A stretch of 64,000 bases of DNA from Tissierellia bacterium. GTDB taxonomy: Bacteria; Bacillota; Clostridia; Tissierellales; Peptoniphilaceae. The stretch lies in NCBI GenBank assembly GCA_030538075.1, contig JAUNUQ010000001.1, positions 78,619-142,618 of the forward strand, read 5' to 3'. Below, piece after piece: positions 34,240 through 42,838 of the stretch (position 1 is its first letter; each line of letters starts with the position of its first letter). Made by a program: the position numbers and the translations under genes. The notes under the pieces are model-generated. The model did not search any database, had not been told where the DNA came from, and worked only from the letters and a program-made list of their open reading frames with translations.

Positions 34240-35157
34240 TTAAAAATACAGGTTAGAATTGGGATAATCCATCCCCTGCACGATCCTGCGCTGCTTGAGC
34301 TCCCGATGAATGGAACCCAGTACACTGAGTTTGTCTGCTGCCCACAGAGGAGCGACGAGCTTTTCTTTGTTCCCATCCCCTGTGAGACGGTGAAAGACGA
34401 CGCTCGGCTTCGTTCGTGCAATTGCCGTACAGACGGCAGAAATATAGCGATTCTTGTCCAAGGGGATCAGTTCCCCACTCAGATAAAGGGCATAGATGGG
34501 ACTATTTGACTGAATAAATAGGCTGTGGATCTTGATCCCAAACAGATCCTGTGCGCTGACATAGTCTACGCTATGCATCCAGTCTCTCTCATCTTCTCCC
34601 GGCAAGCCGAAGATCACATGACATACGCAGCGAATCCCCCTCTCAGAAAGACGGTTCACAGCATCATCAAATACCTGATGGCCATAGCCACGATTTAATC
34701 TGTCCAGTGTATCCTCTCGGATGGTCTGCATGCCCAGTTCCACCCAGAGGAAGGTATGCTGGTTTAGCTCCGTCAACAGGTCTAGCACATCCTCACCCAG
34801 ACAATCCCCTCTTGTTGCAATGGCCAGCCCGACGACTCCCGGCTGCTCTAGAGCAGTATAGAAGAGTTCACGCAGTCGTTCGATCCCGCCATAGGTGTTG
34901 GTATGATTTTGAAAATAGGCGATATAAACGCCCTCCGGCCATTTTCCAGCCAAAATACGCCGCTGCTCCTCCATTTGGGTGGATACTTTGACCTGACTCC
35001 TAACATCCACATCATCCTCAGCGCAGAAAAGACAACCGCCTACTCCGACAAATCCGTCTCGATTGGGACAAGTGAAGCTTCCCTCTAGGGATAGCTTTAA
35101 GACTTTTTGACCAAAGACCTCGGTAAAATAATCATGAAAACCCAGATACCTAGACAT
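34240..35157 (-). CDS. TIGR01212 family radical SAM protein (YtqA-like)
   Basis: A 305-residue protein with the family start YLGFHDYFTEVFGQKVLKL and the cluster motif CPNRDGFVGVGGCLFC (Cys 29, 41 and 44; the wide first spacing is characteristic of TIGR01212). Further motifs are YIAYFQNHTNTYG, GLAIATRGDCL, WVELGMQT and CHVIFGLPGE. Members bind a [4Fe-4S] cluster and SAM and are often placed near tRNA methylation genes; recent work links YtqA-type proteins to tRNA modification. The exact role is not shown by this context. GGAGG precedes ATG 35157. Confidence 0.92.
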   Translation of the reverse strand: MSRYLGFHDYFTEVFGQKVLKLSLEGSFTCPNRDGFVGVGGCLFCAEDDVDVRSQVKVSTQMEEQRRILAGKWPEGVYIAYFQNHTNTYGGIERLRELFYTALEQPGVVGLAIATRGDCLGEDVLDLLTELNQHTFLWVELGMQTIREDTLDRLNRGYGHQVFDDAVNRLSERGIRCVCHVIFGLPGEDERDWMHSVDYVSAQDLFGIKIHSLFIQSNSPIYALYLSGELIPLDKNRYISAVCTAIARTKPSVVFHRLTGDGNKEKLVAPLWAADKLSVLGSIHRELKQRRIVQGMDYPNSNLYF

Positions 35158-35173
35158 GAATCGCCTCCTGTCC

Positions 35174-35455
35174 TTAGTATATCACAAGAGTCGTTATGAT
35201 GTCCTGACCTTTCTCTTCCATTGTGATCTCCAGGGATGATAATTTCGAATGCAGACATCTCTCCACATTTTGATTCTGCCTTGATCTTAACTCTCCGTTC
35301 TGGAGTCGTGGATAGGACAAAAAACCGGCGAAGGCCTCTTTGATGAAAAGAGCCCTTCGCCGGTTCGATAGATTGATGAAGACTTTGGCATCTTTGATTT
35401 GGGTTAAGCGCTTCAAACGGAGCCGGATCCACCTGCTCAATGGAAAAGAAGACAA
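35174..35455 (-). other. Possible degraded HPr-like reading frame containing a terminator
   Basis: A 93-codon frame from TTG 35455 reads RLRLKRLTQIKDAKVFINLS near the start, reminiscent of clostridial HPr-like proteins, and KLSSLEITMEEKGQ near the end. The middle is occupied by the symporter's terminator hairpin. The conserved HPr His and Ser sites are not visible, and no convincing ribosome-binding site precedes it. It is either a relict or chance. Confidence 0.25.
35317..35365 (-). terminator. Terminator downstream of the symporter gene
   Basis: Twelve-base perfect arms AACCGGCGAAGG (35323-35334) and CCTTCGCCGGTT (35354-35365), followed by six T on the minus strand. It lies about 150 bases past the symporter stop; the rest of 35158-35512 has no convincing gene. 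Confidence 0.9.
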
Positions 35456-35512
35456 GTCCTGTCTATTCGTCCACTATTGTGCCCTTTCATCTCATTAACC
35501 ATCGTCTTATTT

Positions 35513-36679
35513 CTAGCTTAATTTTTCCTTTTTCTTAAATAGCCCAGTCAGCATCAATGCAATTGCCCCATCTCCTGTGACATTGCAAGCCGTACCAAAG
35601 CTGTCTTGCAGAGCGAAAATGGTCAACATCAGGGCAACGCCTGTCTCGTCAAAGAGTAAGACGCCGGTGATAATCCCCAGTGATGCCATGACCGTTCCTC
35701 CTGGAATTCCAGGAGCGCCGATGGCGAAGATTCCCAAAAGCAAAATAAAGATGATCATGCTGCCCAATGCTGGCAATTGTCCGTAAAGGATCTGAGAAAC
35801 CGTCATGACAAAAAAGACCTCGGTCAGTACAGAACCGCAAAGATGGATTGTCGCGCCGATCGGTATGGCAAAATCTGTCACTTGACGGTCCAAGACCTTT
35901 GACTTTCGTGCACAGGCTAAAGCGACTGGAAGAGTCGCCGCAGAGCTCATGGTTCCCAGAGCTGTCATATATGCCGGACCATAGTGACGAAGTACTTCCC
36001 AGGGATTCTCTTTTGAGATGAATCCTCCAATTCCGTACAATAATGCAAGCCAGATATAGTGACCGATAATGACAATCAAAATGACAGCTAGGAAAACTGG
36101 AAACTGCGTCAATATTGCTCCTTCATAAGCCAGTCCAGCAAAGGTGGTGGCGATGAAAAAGGGCAAGATGGGAATGACGACTTTTTGCACTAATCCCATC
36201 ATAATATTATTCAGTTCCTTAAAGAGTCGTTCAAACCCTTCTGATTTGGTCCAGATGATCGCTAAGCCAAATACGATGGAGGTGAACAGCGCCGTCATAA
36301 CTGGCATGATGGCTGGTATGCCCAGCTGGAATACCAGTTCTGGCAGCTCGCGAACCCCCTCTGTCTTCGGTACGATATTCAGCATCGGGATGATCGAATA
36401 ACCGGCAACCATCGAGAAAAAGGCGGCGCCGATGGAGGACAGGTATGCGATGCCCAGTGCTGCAAAGAGCATTTTACTGGCATTGTCTTTTAAATCCGTA
36501 ATCGCTGGGGTGATAAAGCCCAGAATAATCAAGGGTACCATATAAAAGATAACCTGGCCCAAGATCTGCTTAATCGATAAGATGACTTGAATGAGAGCTT
36601 CATTCGCGACCATTCCAATGACGATCCCGATGACTAATCCTAAAAGCAACTTTACAATTAGATTATCTCTTAACTTCAT
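35513..36679 (-). CDS. Dicarboxylate/amino acid:cation symporter (DAACS family)
   Basis: A 388-residue membrane protein with about eight helices and two re-entrant loops. Family signatures are SSAATLPVALACARK (serine-rich hairpin 1, about 240-254), FAIPIGATIHLCGS (about 270-283) and GAPGIPGGTVMASLG (hairpin 2), plus GTACNVTGDGAIALML at the end. This matches GltP/GltT/SdcS-type carriers that import glutamate, aspartate, serine or C4-dicarboxylates with Na+ or H+. The NVTGDG motif replaces the common NMDGxA. It stands alone in its unit. The substrate cannot be fixed from sequence. Confidence 0.93.
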   Translation of the reverse strand: MKLRDNLIVKLLLGLVIGIVIGMVANEALIQVILSIKQILGQVIFYMVPLIILGFITPAITDLKDNASKMLFAALGIAYLSSIGAAFFSMVAGYSIIPMLNIVPKTEGVRELPELVFQLGIPAIMPVMTALFTSIVFGLAIIWTKSEGFERLFKELNNIMMGLVQKVVIPILPFFIATTFAGLAYEGAILTQFPVFLAVILIVIIGHYIWLALLYGIGGFISKENPWEVLRHYGPAYMTALGTMSSAATLPVALACARKSKVLDRQVTDFAIPIGATIHLCGSVLTEVFFVMTVSQILYGQLPALGSMIIFILLLGIFAIGAPGIPGGTVMASLGIITGVLLFDETGVALMLTIFALQDSFGTACNVTGDGAIALMLTGLFKKKEKLS

Positions 36680-36833
36680 ATTAACTCCTTTCTCATTTCA
36701 ATATTCATTCGTCAAAAATGCCAAAGTGGGATCCACTACCGCTCCATCTTATCATAATACATCGATCACACTAAAGCAACTACGCAATATCCTCCTTTTT
36801 GGTGGACCTCAAAGATCAAACGGGAGGCTCTTC

Positions 36834-37067
36834 CTATTCTTCAATTGGATCCTGCTCCGGTTCATAGTGTACGATGCTGATCATCTTCCCATCCAGTTCT
36901 ATTTTACGGATCCGCTTGTCAAAATCCAGTCTGGATAGCCACACTTGCTTGCCACATCCCTTACACAAGAGCTTAATATCCGCCCCTGTGCGTAGGATCT
37001 CCCATCGGTTCTCCCCGCAGGGATGTCCCTTTTTTAAGGTGACGGTATCGCCAATTTTGTATTTCAT
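36834..37067 (-). CDS. DUF951 domain-containing protein
   Basis: A 77-residue protein with the full DUF951 pattern: YKIGDTVTLKKGHPCGENRW at the start, ILRTGADIKLLCKGCGKQVWL and RKIELDGK. The cysteines (Cys17, Cys35, Cys38) look like a small metal site. The family is common in Firmicutes, usually next to MscS and chromosome-partition genes, with no known function. Its ATG follows the MscS stop directly, so they are co-transcribed. Confidence 0.93.
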   Translation of the reverse strand: MKYKIGDTVTLKKGHPCGENRWEILRTGADIKLLCKGCGKQVWLSRLDFDKRIRKIELDGKMISIVHYEPEQDPIEE

Positions 37068-37883
37068 CTATTCCGACCTCATCCCATAGTTTTCGGGCAG
37101 TTTGATGCCCGCCTCTGAAAGAGATTGTATGAGCCGCTTGCGAAGCTCACGTTCCACTTCCCAGTGCTTTGCCCCCTCGGCCATCGCCTTGACGACCATG
37201 GTCATCGTGTACTCCTTCGCCTGGGTGATGCCAAAGAAGCTAGGACCTTCCACGATCTGTGGAAATTCCCCTTTGACTTGTTCGCTGACTTGGCTGACGA
37301 TATCACCCACTAGTTTTAGATCTGTGTTGAGGGGCAGAGAGATCTCCACCCATGCCCTCTGGGGCCCACGGGAACGATTGGTGACGACCTGGATATTTCC
37401 GTTCTGGATGATATGCAGCTCCCCACCAAAATCTCGAAGCTTCGTCAGCCTGAGTCCTACGAATTCCACAACCCCCGTGACAGCTCCTATGGTCACATAT
37501 TCACCAATCTGGTATTGATCCTCTGCTAAAATAATCATTCCAGAGATCACATCTCTTACGATATATTGGGCCCCGAAGCCCAGGGCTACACCACCGATCC
37601 CCGCAGTCGCCAAGATCGCATTGGTGTTGACGCCGAAGCGATCCAATATCAACATCGCTGCGATGAAGTAAAGGGCGACGTGCAGGGCATTGAAGAGTAC
37701 CTGCTGCAGAGTCTTGTACTTCGCCTGCATTGGGACGTCTTTTAAACCCTTGAGGATTAATCTTTTCAATACGAAGCTGAGCGTCTTTGCGACCAAGAAG
37801 ACAATGACGGCAAAGAGTAACTTCCCTAGGAGAGTACTCTGGCCACTGGCATCGATGATCAGACTATTCAATTCTTGCGGCAA
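37068..37883 (-). CDS. Small-conductance mechanosensitive channel, MscS family
   Basis: A 271-residue protein with three membrane helices (about 20-40, 60-82 and 88-110). The pore-lining helix NAILATAGIGGVALGFGAQYIVRDVISG is present in pieces ILATAGIGGVALGFG and QYIVRDVISGM. The beta domain follows, with GVVEFVGLRLTKLRDFGG and ITNRS-like VVTNRS. It opens under membrane tension and releases solutes during hypo-osmotic shock. It is the middle gene of yedF-mscS-DUF951, with 25 bases between it and yedF and none before DUF951. Confidence 0.93.
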   Translation of the reverse strand: MPQELNSLIIDASGQSTLLGKLLFAVIVFLVAKTLSFVLKRLILKGLKDVPMQAKYKTLQQVLFNALHVALYFIAAMLILDRFGVNTNAILATAGIGGVALGFGAQYIVRDVISGMIILAEDQYQIGEYVTIGAVTGVVEFVGLRLTKLRDFGGELHIIQNGNIQVVTNRSRGPQRAWVEISLPLNTDLKLVGDIVSQVSEQVKGEFPQIVEGPSFFGITQAKEYTMTMVVKAMAEGAKHWEVERELRKRLIQSLSEAGIKLPENYGMRSE

Positions 37884-37908
37884 AGTGATCCCTCCCTTCT
37901 TTTATTCA

Positions 37909-38499
37909 TTACCCGATGATCACATTTCTACCAGGGTTCTTCAGTTTTTCATAGATGGTGTACATATTGGAGATCTCTCCGATCGCCAATTTGTCCTTCA
38001 GCTTGTAATAGTCCAAGCAAGTTCCACAGGAGATGATCTCAACCCCTTCTCCTGCAAGTTTTTCTAAATCATCGAGCACATCGGAGCCCTCTGTCGTCAA
38101 AAAGACACCGCTGTTAAAGAACACAATCGTCTCTGGATAGGGCTCGGTCTCACTGACTGTGTACATAAAGCTGCGCATCAAGACCTTTCCGAGCTCTTCT
38201 TCGCCAGTCCCCATCAGGTTGGATCCAATTCCAACCGTCAGTCCAGGGGCTACTGGCAGCTGCTCCTCTTCTGCAGCATCCATGGTCCCCTTGGTAATCG
38301 TAACGGTAAATAGTGCCTCATCATCCTGTTGATCCACTACTTCAAAGCCACTGCTCTCGGCGAAGCGCTTCAGATTTTGTCTTGCCACCTCATTGTCAAC
38401 CCTCACCTCGACAATGCCTTCTTCTATCCCATCGAGTTGTTTCTTTGTCATGATGACAGGACCTGGGCAAGCAATGCCCAATGCGTCAATTTTAACCAT
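37909..38499 (-). CDS. yedF: Sulfurtransferase-like selenium metabolism protein YedF
   Basis: A 196-residue protein with an N-terminal TusA-like domain (Cys11 in IACPGPV) and a C-terminal DsrE-like domain (about 95-196) containing FFNSGVFLTTEGSDVLDDLE and CGTCLDYYKL. This two-domain form corresponds to the family TIGR03527, which occurs in selenium-using bacteria. It may handle selenium or sulfur persulfide transfer, but no enzymatic proof is known to me. No selA, selB, selD or tRNA-Sec gene lies in the window. It heads a three-gene operon with mscS and DUF951. Confidence 0.9.
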   Translation of the reverse strand: MVKIDALGIACPGPVIMTKKQLDGIEEGIVEVRVDNEVARQNLKRFAESSGFEVVDQQDDEALFTVTITKGTMDAAEEEQLPVAPGLTVGIGSNLMGTGEEELGKVLMRSFMYTVSETEPYPETIVFFNSGVFLTTEGSDVLDDLEKLAGEGVEIISCGTCLDYYKLKDKLAIGEISNMYTIYEKLKNPGRNVIIG

Positions 38500-38702
38500 C
38501 GTAATCCCCCACTCTCTATTTTGTTCAATAAAATCCTATTGTATTTTTCTCCGTTTTTATCATATCAAAAGGCGGCCCCTTTGTCACCGGGATTGTCCGA
38601 ATAGTTGCATATGGATTTTTGGGAGTACTTCCCCAATTCAAAAGGGTAAGTTATAATAGAGAAGACGCTAGGCCCAAATTGACCCCAGATAAGGAAAAAG
38701 TC

Positions 38703-39020
38703 ATGATCCTCTTACAGAACCTCCACTGGACTGAGCAGCTCCTGCTCGGTTATGTAGCCATCATCAATATCGCCGCGGTGCTCCTCTTTTTACATGACAA
38801 GCACCTCTCCACCCGTAAACGTGGCAGGCACAAACCACGAATCCAAGAGACAAGCCTCCTCCTCATTGCAATAGCTGGCGGAGGATTTGGGGCATGGATC
38901 GCCATGTATGCCTTTCGTCACAAGACGAAAAAGCCCCTTTTCTTTATCGGCATCCCCATCATCACCTTGATGAATATCGCCGTCTTCCTCGTGCTCGTAC
39001 GCGCAATGGCAGCGGCATAA
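38703..39020 (+). CDS. DUF1294 family membrane protein
   Basis: A 105-residue protein from ATG 38703 (AAGGA upstream); the longer ORF from 38619 adds 28 unlikely residues. It has three hydrophobic helices and the DUF1294 pattern FLHDKHLSTRKRGRHKPRIQE, the first helix leading to DKxxA-like positively charged loop, then LLLIAIAGGGFGAWIAMYAFRHKTKK. The family is of unknown function and usually occurs as single genes. A strong terminator follows. Confidence 0.88.
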   Translation: MILLQNLHWTEQLLLGYVAIINIAAVLLFLHDKHLSTRKRGRHKPRIQETSLLLIAIAGGGFGAWIAMYAFRHKTKKPLFFIGIPIITLMNIAVFLVLVRAMAAA

Positions 39021-39058
39021 AAAAACAACTGATGTCCATGACCGGTCAGTTGTTTTTT
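39020..39058. terminator. Bidirectional terminator between the DUF1294 and PAP2 genes
   Basis: Thirteen-base perfect arms (39020-39032 and 39046-39058) with A- and T-runs at their ends. It serves the convergent DUF1294 and PAP2 genes; the PAP2 stop overlaps its right arm. Confidence 0.9.
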
Positions 39059-39737
39059 ATATGTCCATATTCGCTTTGCATTCATAATGTGGTGTTTCAT
39101 CAAACCAAAACCGCTTGGCCAGGAAATATAGGGCCAACCCCATGATCACTCCCCAGAACAGATCGACGATGGAGTGCTGTTTTAAGAATACCGTCGATGC
39201 GAGAATCAGGATGACGAAGACGAGGGAGATCAGATGATAGACCCTCTTTTTCCCCAGCTGTGTTTGCCTCATCAAAGACAGATGCGCGACCAAGGTGGCA
39301 TAGACATGGATGCTGGGACAGACATTTGTCGGAGTATCGACCACATGTAAAACCCGGACCAGGTCCGTAAAGAGATTGTCCCTGGGAAAAGCCGCCGGAC
39401 GTAGATCGACCATATTCGGCCAGATGAGGTAGATCACCAAAGTGGCAAACATGCCCCCGAAGAGCAGCCCCAAATACTGATAGTAGAGCCGGCCCCTGGT
39501 CTGGTGGGCGAAATAGATCAGGCTGAATGCCAGATAGGGAAACCAAGATAGATAGGCGGGCATCCAAAACTCATAGAAGGGAATCAGGTCATCGATCGGA
39601 TGATGGATGACCTGATAATTCAAGTTTAAACTCTCCACAAAGAAGAATGTCAATTGGTAGAGGACATATATCCCGATCCCCACCAAATATCGCTTTTTTA
39701 ATTCACTTTTTGATAGAATTCCATTTCCTGACATCAT
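39057..39737 (-). CDS. PAP2 superfamily membrane phosphatase-like protein
   Basis: About 226 residues starting at one of two adjacent ATGs (39737). The start is weakly supported by an AGAGAGA-type ribosome-binding site, and upstream ATGs lie closer to the permease gene. Several hydrophobic helices are present. The PAP2 motifs are partial: CPSIHVYATL (motif 2, PSxH) and KQHSIVDLFWGVIMG (motif 3, with His and Asp). Motif 1 (Kx6RP) is not clear. Related proteins dephosphorylate undecaprenyl-PP or phosphatidate, or carry inositol-phosphoceramide-synthase-like activity. It lies 44 bases downstream of the exporter permease and may be co-transcribed. Confidence 0.82.
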   Translation of the reverse strand: MMSGNGILSKSELKKRYLVGIGIYVLYQLTFFFVESLNLNYQVIHHPIDDLIPFYEFWMPAYLSWFPYLAFSLIYFAHQTRGRLYYQYLGLLFGGMFATLVIYLIWPNMVDLRPAAFPRDNLFTDLVRVLHVVDTPTNVCPSIHVYATLVAHLSLMRQTQLGKKRVYHLISLVFVILILASTVFLKQHSIVDLFWGVIMGLALYFLAKRFWFDETPHYECKANMDI

Positions 39738-39780
39738 ATCTCTCTCTTTTTGCATATTGGCAAGGGCCACAACCATTATA

Positions 39781-41151
39781 CTACTCTGTGCGAATTGCTT
39801 CAATGGCCGAGAGCTTGGTCGCCCTTCGGGCTGGATAGTATCCGGTGACCACGCCGATTACAAAGGAGAAGACCAATGCCGCCAGCGCCAACCACGGAGG
39901 AATCACGGAGGCCTTGCCTCCCATGCCCATCATCCCACCGCCGCCTGCACCGCCGGCGATGCCGTTGATGACACCCGATACCCCATAGCTCAACAGAACC
40001 CCCACGGCACCTCCAAAAAATCCAATCATCCCCGCTTCAAAGAGGAATAGATTGCGGATATCCTGTACAGATGCCCCAATGACCTTCATGACGCCGATCT
40101 CCCGAGTCCGCTCGTAGATGGACATGACCATGGTATTGGTGATCCCGATCGCTGCGACGATGAGGGAGATGGAACCAATGCCCGCCAAGATGATCTGCAC
40201 CGTATTGGTGGCGCTCTTCGCCTGATTGATCCATTCGGAATCACTGTAGGCGTTCAAGTCCATAGACTGCAGCTTCTGCATGACCCCGTCGATGTCCTTC
40301 ATGTCATTGACATGGACAGTAATATTTTCATAGTACTGGGTCTTGTTTTTCTTGCTGGCCTTGTAATCTGCAGGGGTCATGGTCAAACTGTTGATCTCGT
40401 CTTTTAGCTTGTCAATATTCTCCCGGGAGGTATAGATCCCCATGCTGCTACTCATCATAGAGGGAGTGGTGACTCCGACCACCTTTAGATTGTAGGTCTT
40501 TTTCTTCGTGTTGACCTCCTGCCCTTCCATTTGCGTGAGGGGGGTGTTTTGACTGTAGACATTGCCAATCGTCAACTTGAAGCGTTCCTTCATATAGTCA
40601 ATTTCTTTTTCCCAAAACCGCTCCTGACTCTTCGGACTTTTTTCATCGTAGAGCGAGTATTTTAGCTCGCTGGATACGACGACCTCGATGTCCTTGGTTT
40701 TGGAGTGATAGCTACGACCTTCTGCAATCGTGATGCCCGCTGACTCCAATGCGTCTGCGTCCATTCCCTGGATCTGCGCTCCCACAGTGTATTTTCCCAT
40801 ATTGATCTTCGTACTGCCGCCGCTGCCCAGATTTGTGAAGTAGACGACTTTTTTCACTCCGGGTATCTTTTGGATCTCTTCGATCACCTTGTCCGTAATG
40901 ATACCCGTCCGGGGCGCTTTTGCCCCCTTCACAGATGGATCAAAATACTGAGAGGGTGAGACATTCACCGTCGTCAGACCCCTGCTGGTGTCGATCATGG
41001 CGTCAAATTGCTGCTGCTGCGCCATCCCCAGCGAGACCATGACGACAATGGAAGTCGCGCCGATGACGACGCCGATGACTGTCAGCACCGTTCGGAGCTT
41101 TCTCCTCCACAGATTTCGAAGCCCCATGGAAATCAGATCATTCGTCTTCAT
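39781..41151 (-). CDS. ABC transporter permease, MacB/FtsX family
   Basis: A 456-residue permease. It has an N-terminal helix (about 18-45) beginning LRNLWRRKLRTVLTVIGVVIG, an extracellular MacB_PCD-type domain (about 55-315) and an FtsX triple-helix domain (about 325-450). That domain includes AIGITNTMVMSIYERTREIG and ALVFSFVIGVVTGYYPARRA. It pairs with the ATPase two genes upstream. Its start overlaps the anchored CARDB-like protein gene by 14 bases. The substrate is unknown. Confidence 0.92.
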   Translation of the reverse strand: MKTNDLISMGLRNLWRRKLRTVLTVIGVVIGATSIVVMVSLGMAQQQQFDAMIDTSRGLTTVNVSPSQYFDPSVKGAKAPRTGIITDKVIEEIQKIPGVKKVVYFTNLGSGGSTKINMGKYTVGAQIQGMDADALESAGITIAEGRSYHSKTKDIEVVVSSELKYSLYDEKSPKSQERFWEKEIDYMKERFKLTIGNVYSQNTPLTQMEGQEVNTKKKTYNLKVVGVTTPSMMSSSMGIYTSRENIDKLKDEINSLTMTPADYKASKKNKTQYYENITVHVNDMKDIDGVMQKLQSMDLNAYSDSEWINQAKSATNTVQIILAGIGSISLIVAAIGITNTMVMSIYERTREIGVMKVIGASVQDIRNLFLFEAGMIGFFGGAVGVLLSYGVSGVINGIAGGAGGGGMMGMGGKASVIPPWLALAALVFSFVIGVVTGYYPARRATKLSAIEAIRTE

Positions 41152-42838
41152 CGATGGTCAAATCCTCTTGTTCCTTCTTCTTTTTGTGTCTTTTATAGAA
41201 GAAGATGCCAAGTCCTGCGACTACTAGAGCTGCCGCAGCTAGGACGATCGGGTTGGACAACAAAGAAGGCTGCTGCTGATCCATCATTTCTGGAGGCATT
41301 TCCCCCTCAGGTGGCATATTGGGATCAACGGGCGCCCCATCCTGGACGACTAGGGCAAAATCTTTTTCCATCGTCTGCTCTGCGCCTGTCGAGTCCTCAT
41401 AAGTGAAGATGATCTTACCCTTGTTTTCCCCTGGGTTTTTCGGCGTAAAGTCCAGTTGATAGGAATCTGAGGTGCCACTCTGGAAATTCCCCACATAATA
41501 CTGTTTATTGGAGGAGTCGAAGTCACCGTCCAGCTTGACCATCAGGTTGTATAAGGTGTCTTTACCCGTATTGTAAAACTCGATGGAGGCGTCCACTGGC
41601 TGACCCAGATAGGCTTCCGTGGGCAGAGTCATCTCACTGGTCTGCAGCCGAGATTTTTGTACAATCGGGATGCCAATCAATTCCTTGGCGGTGTATTCGT
41701 TGCCGTCAGCGTCCTCATATTCAAAATTCGCAGTCACTTGGTAGTTCTTCGCCGCTAAGGTAGAAGAGGTGGTCAGAGTGATCGCTTTTTGCACTGTATT
41801 CCATGGAGCGATATAGCCGATATAGAAGGTATTCGAGCTATTCACTGGCGTAAATACGGAGCTGCTGACTGCTTGGGTGTTCGTTGCGCTGACTGCTGCA
41901 TCGTCAGAGGTCAGATAGATTTTGATATTGCGTACGCCCTTGTCGGCGTTGGTGTTATAAAAGCTCAAATTCATCGTGAACTCTTCCCCGGCCAATGGAT
42001 TCTCAGGGCTCAGGGTGTATTTGTCGATGATCAGCTTGGGTTTGTTCTTAATCTTGTCTCCAGTGGTGTCCCCTGAGAGGGATACTCCACCACTGCCTCC
42101 ATTTCCAGACCCTATATCACCGCCACCTAGAGGGATGGACGGAGAAAAGGGAATATCTGCGGCCGGGACATCCGCTGGAGGAGCTGGCAGTGTCGGTACG
42201 ACGGGGTCTGCCGGTTTCTCAGGCTCCGTTGGCTTTTCCGGTTCTTGTGGTTCAGCGGGTTTCTCCGGTTCTATAGGTACATTGGGGTCCTTCGATGGAT
42301 CCTTGTCTGCAGGTAGGATGGGCAGTTCCCCTGCCAATACGTCAGTGCCATCTGGTCCATCGCTCACACCTGGTTCAATGACTTGTGTGTCCTTGAAGAT
42401 GTCCAATTTGATGCGATCCACATACTCGTTTTCTCCCACTTGTAGGGAAAGGGTGATGGGATAGGCACCACAGCCCAGCTGACAATTGGCCTGTAATGCG
42501 AATTGAACCCCATATGCCTCACCCGTCGTCATATCAAAGCTGCGCACTGGAGAATTCCCCTCCACTGCATCATCTAGCACAAAGAATTTATTGGTCTTGT
42601 CAGGGCCGATCTCGCGCAGGCTCACCTTTACTCCAGTCAGATCAAAGTTCGACTGATTTCGCACTGTAAAGGACAGGACGAATTTGTCCCCGCCCGTCAA
42701 TGGATCCGGCTCCGTAGAAACCCCTTCTATGGCAAATACCGTATTCTGAAAGATCTTATCTCCCTGTGCCTTCGCCGGCACCATCAGGTTTGTCAACAAT
42801 ATCGCCAATACTAACGCGATACTAAGCAATTTCTTCAT
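41138..42838 (-). CDS. Secreted, C-terminally anchored CARDB-like (COG1361) exporter accessory protein
   Basis: A 566-residue protein with a signal peptide (KKLLSIALVLAILLTNL, cut after AKA). Beta-sandwich domains follow at about 30-160 (FVLSFTVRNQSNFDLTGVKV) and about 265-510, with repeated immunoglobulin-like strands such as EFTMNLSFYNTNADKGVRNI and PVDASIEFYNTGKDTL. A Pro/Glu-rich linker (about 185-235) joins them. The C-terminal membrane helix (about 528-546) is followed by a KRHKKKKEQE tail. The order ATPase, CARDB-like protein, permease suggests it works as the extracellular part of the exporter, in the role of a MacA-like adaptor, but this is inference. Confidence 0.85.
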   Translation of the reverse strand: MKKLLSIALVLAILLTNLMVPAKAQGDKIFQNTVFAIEGVSTEPDPLTGGDKFVLSFTVRNQSNFDLTGVKVSLREIGPDKTNKFFVLDDAVEGNSPVRSFDMTTGEAYGVQFALQANCQLGCGAYPITLSLQVGENEYVDRIKLDIFKDTQVIEPGVSDGPDGTDVLAGELPILPADKDPSKDPNVPIEPEKPAEPQEPEKPTEPEKPADPVVPTLPAPPADVPAADIPFSPSIPLGGGDIGSGNGGSGGVSLSGDTTGDKIKNKPKLIIDKYTLSPENPLAGEEFTMNLSFYNTNADKGVRNIKIYLTSDDAAVSATNTQAVSSSVFTPVNSSNTFYIGYIAPWNTVQKAITLTTSSTLAAKNYQVTANFEYEDADGNEYTAKELIGIPIVQKSRLQTSEMTLPTEAYLGQPVDASIEFYNTGKDTLYNLMVKLDGDFDSSNKQYYVGNFQSGTSDSYQLDFTPKNPGENKGKIIFTYEDSTGAEQTMEKDFALVVQDGAPVDPNMPPEGEMPPEMMDQQQPSLLSNPIVLAAAALVVAGLGIFFYKRHKKKKEQEDLTIDEDE

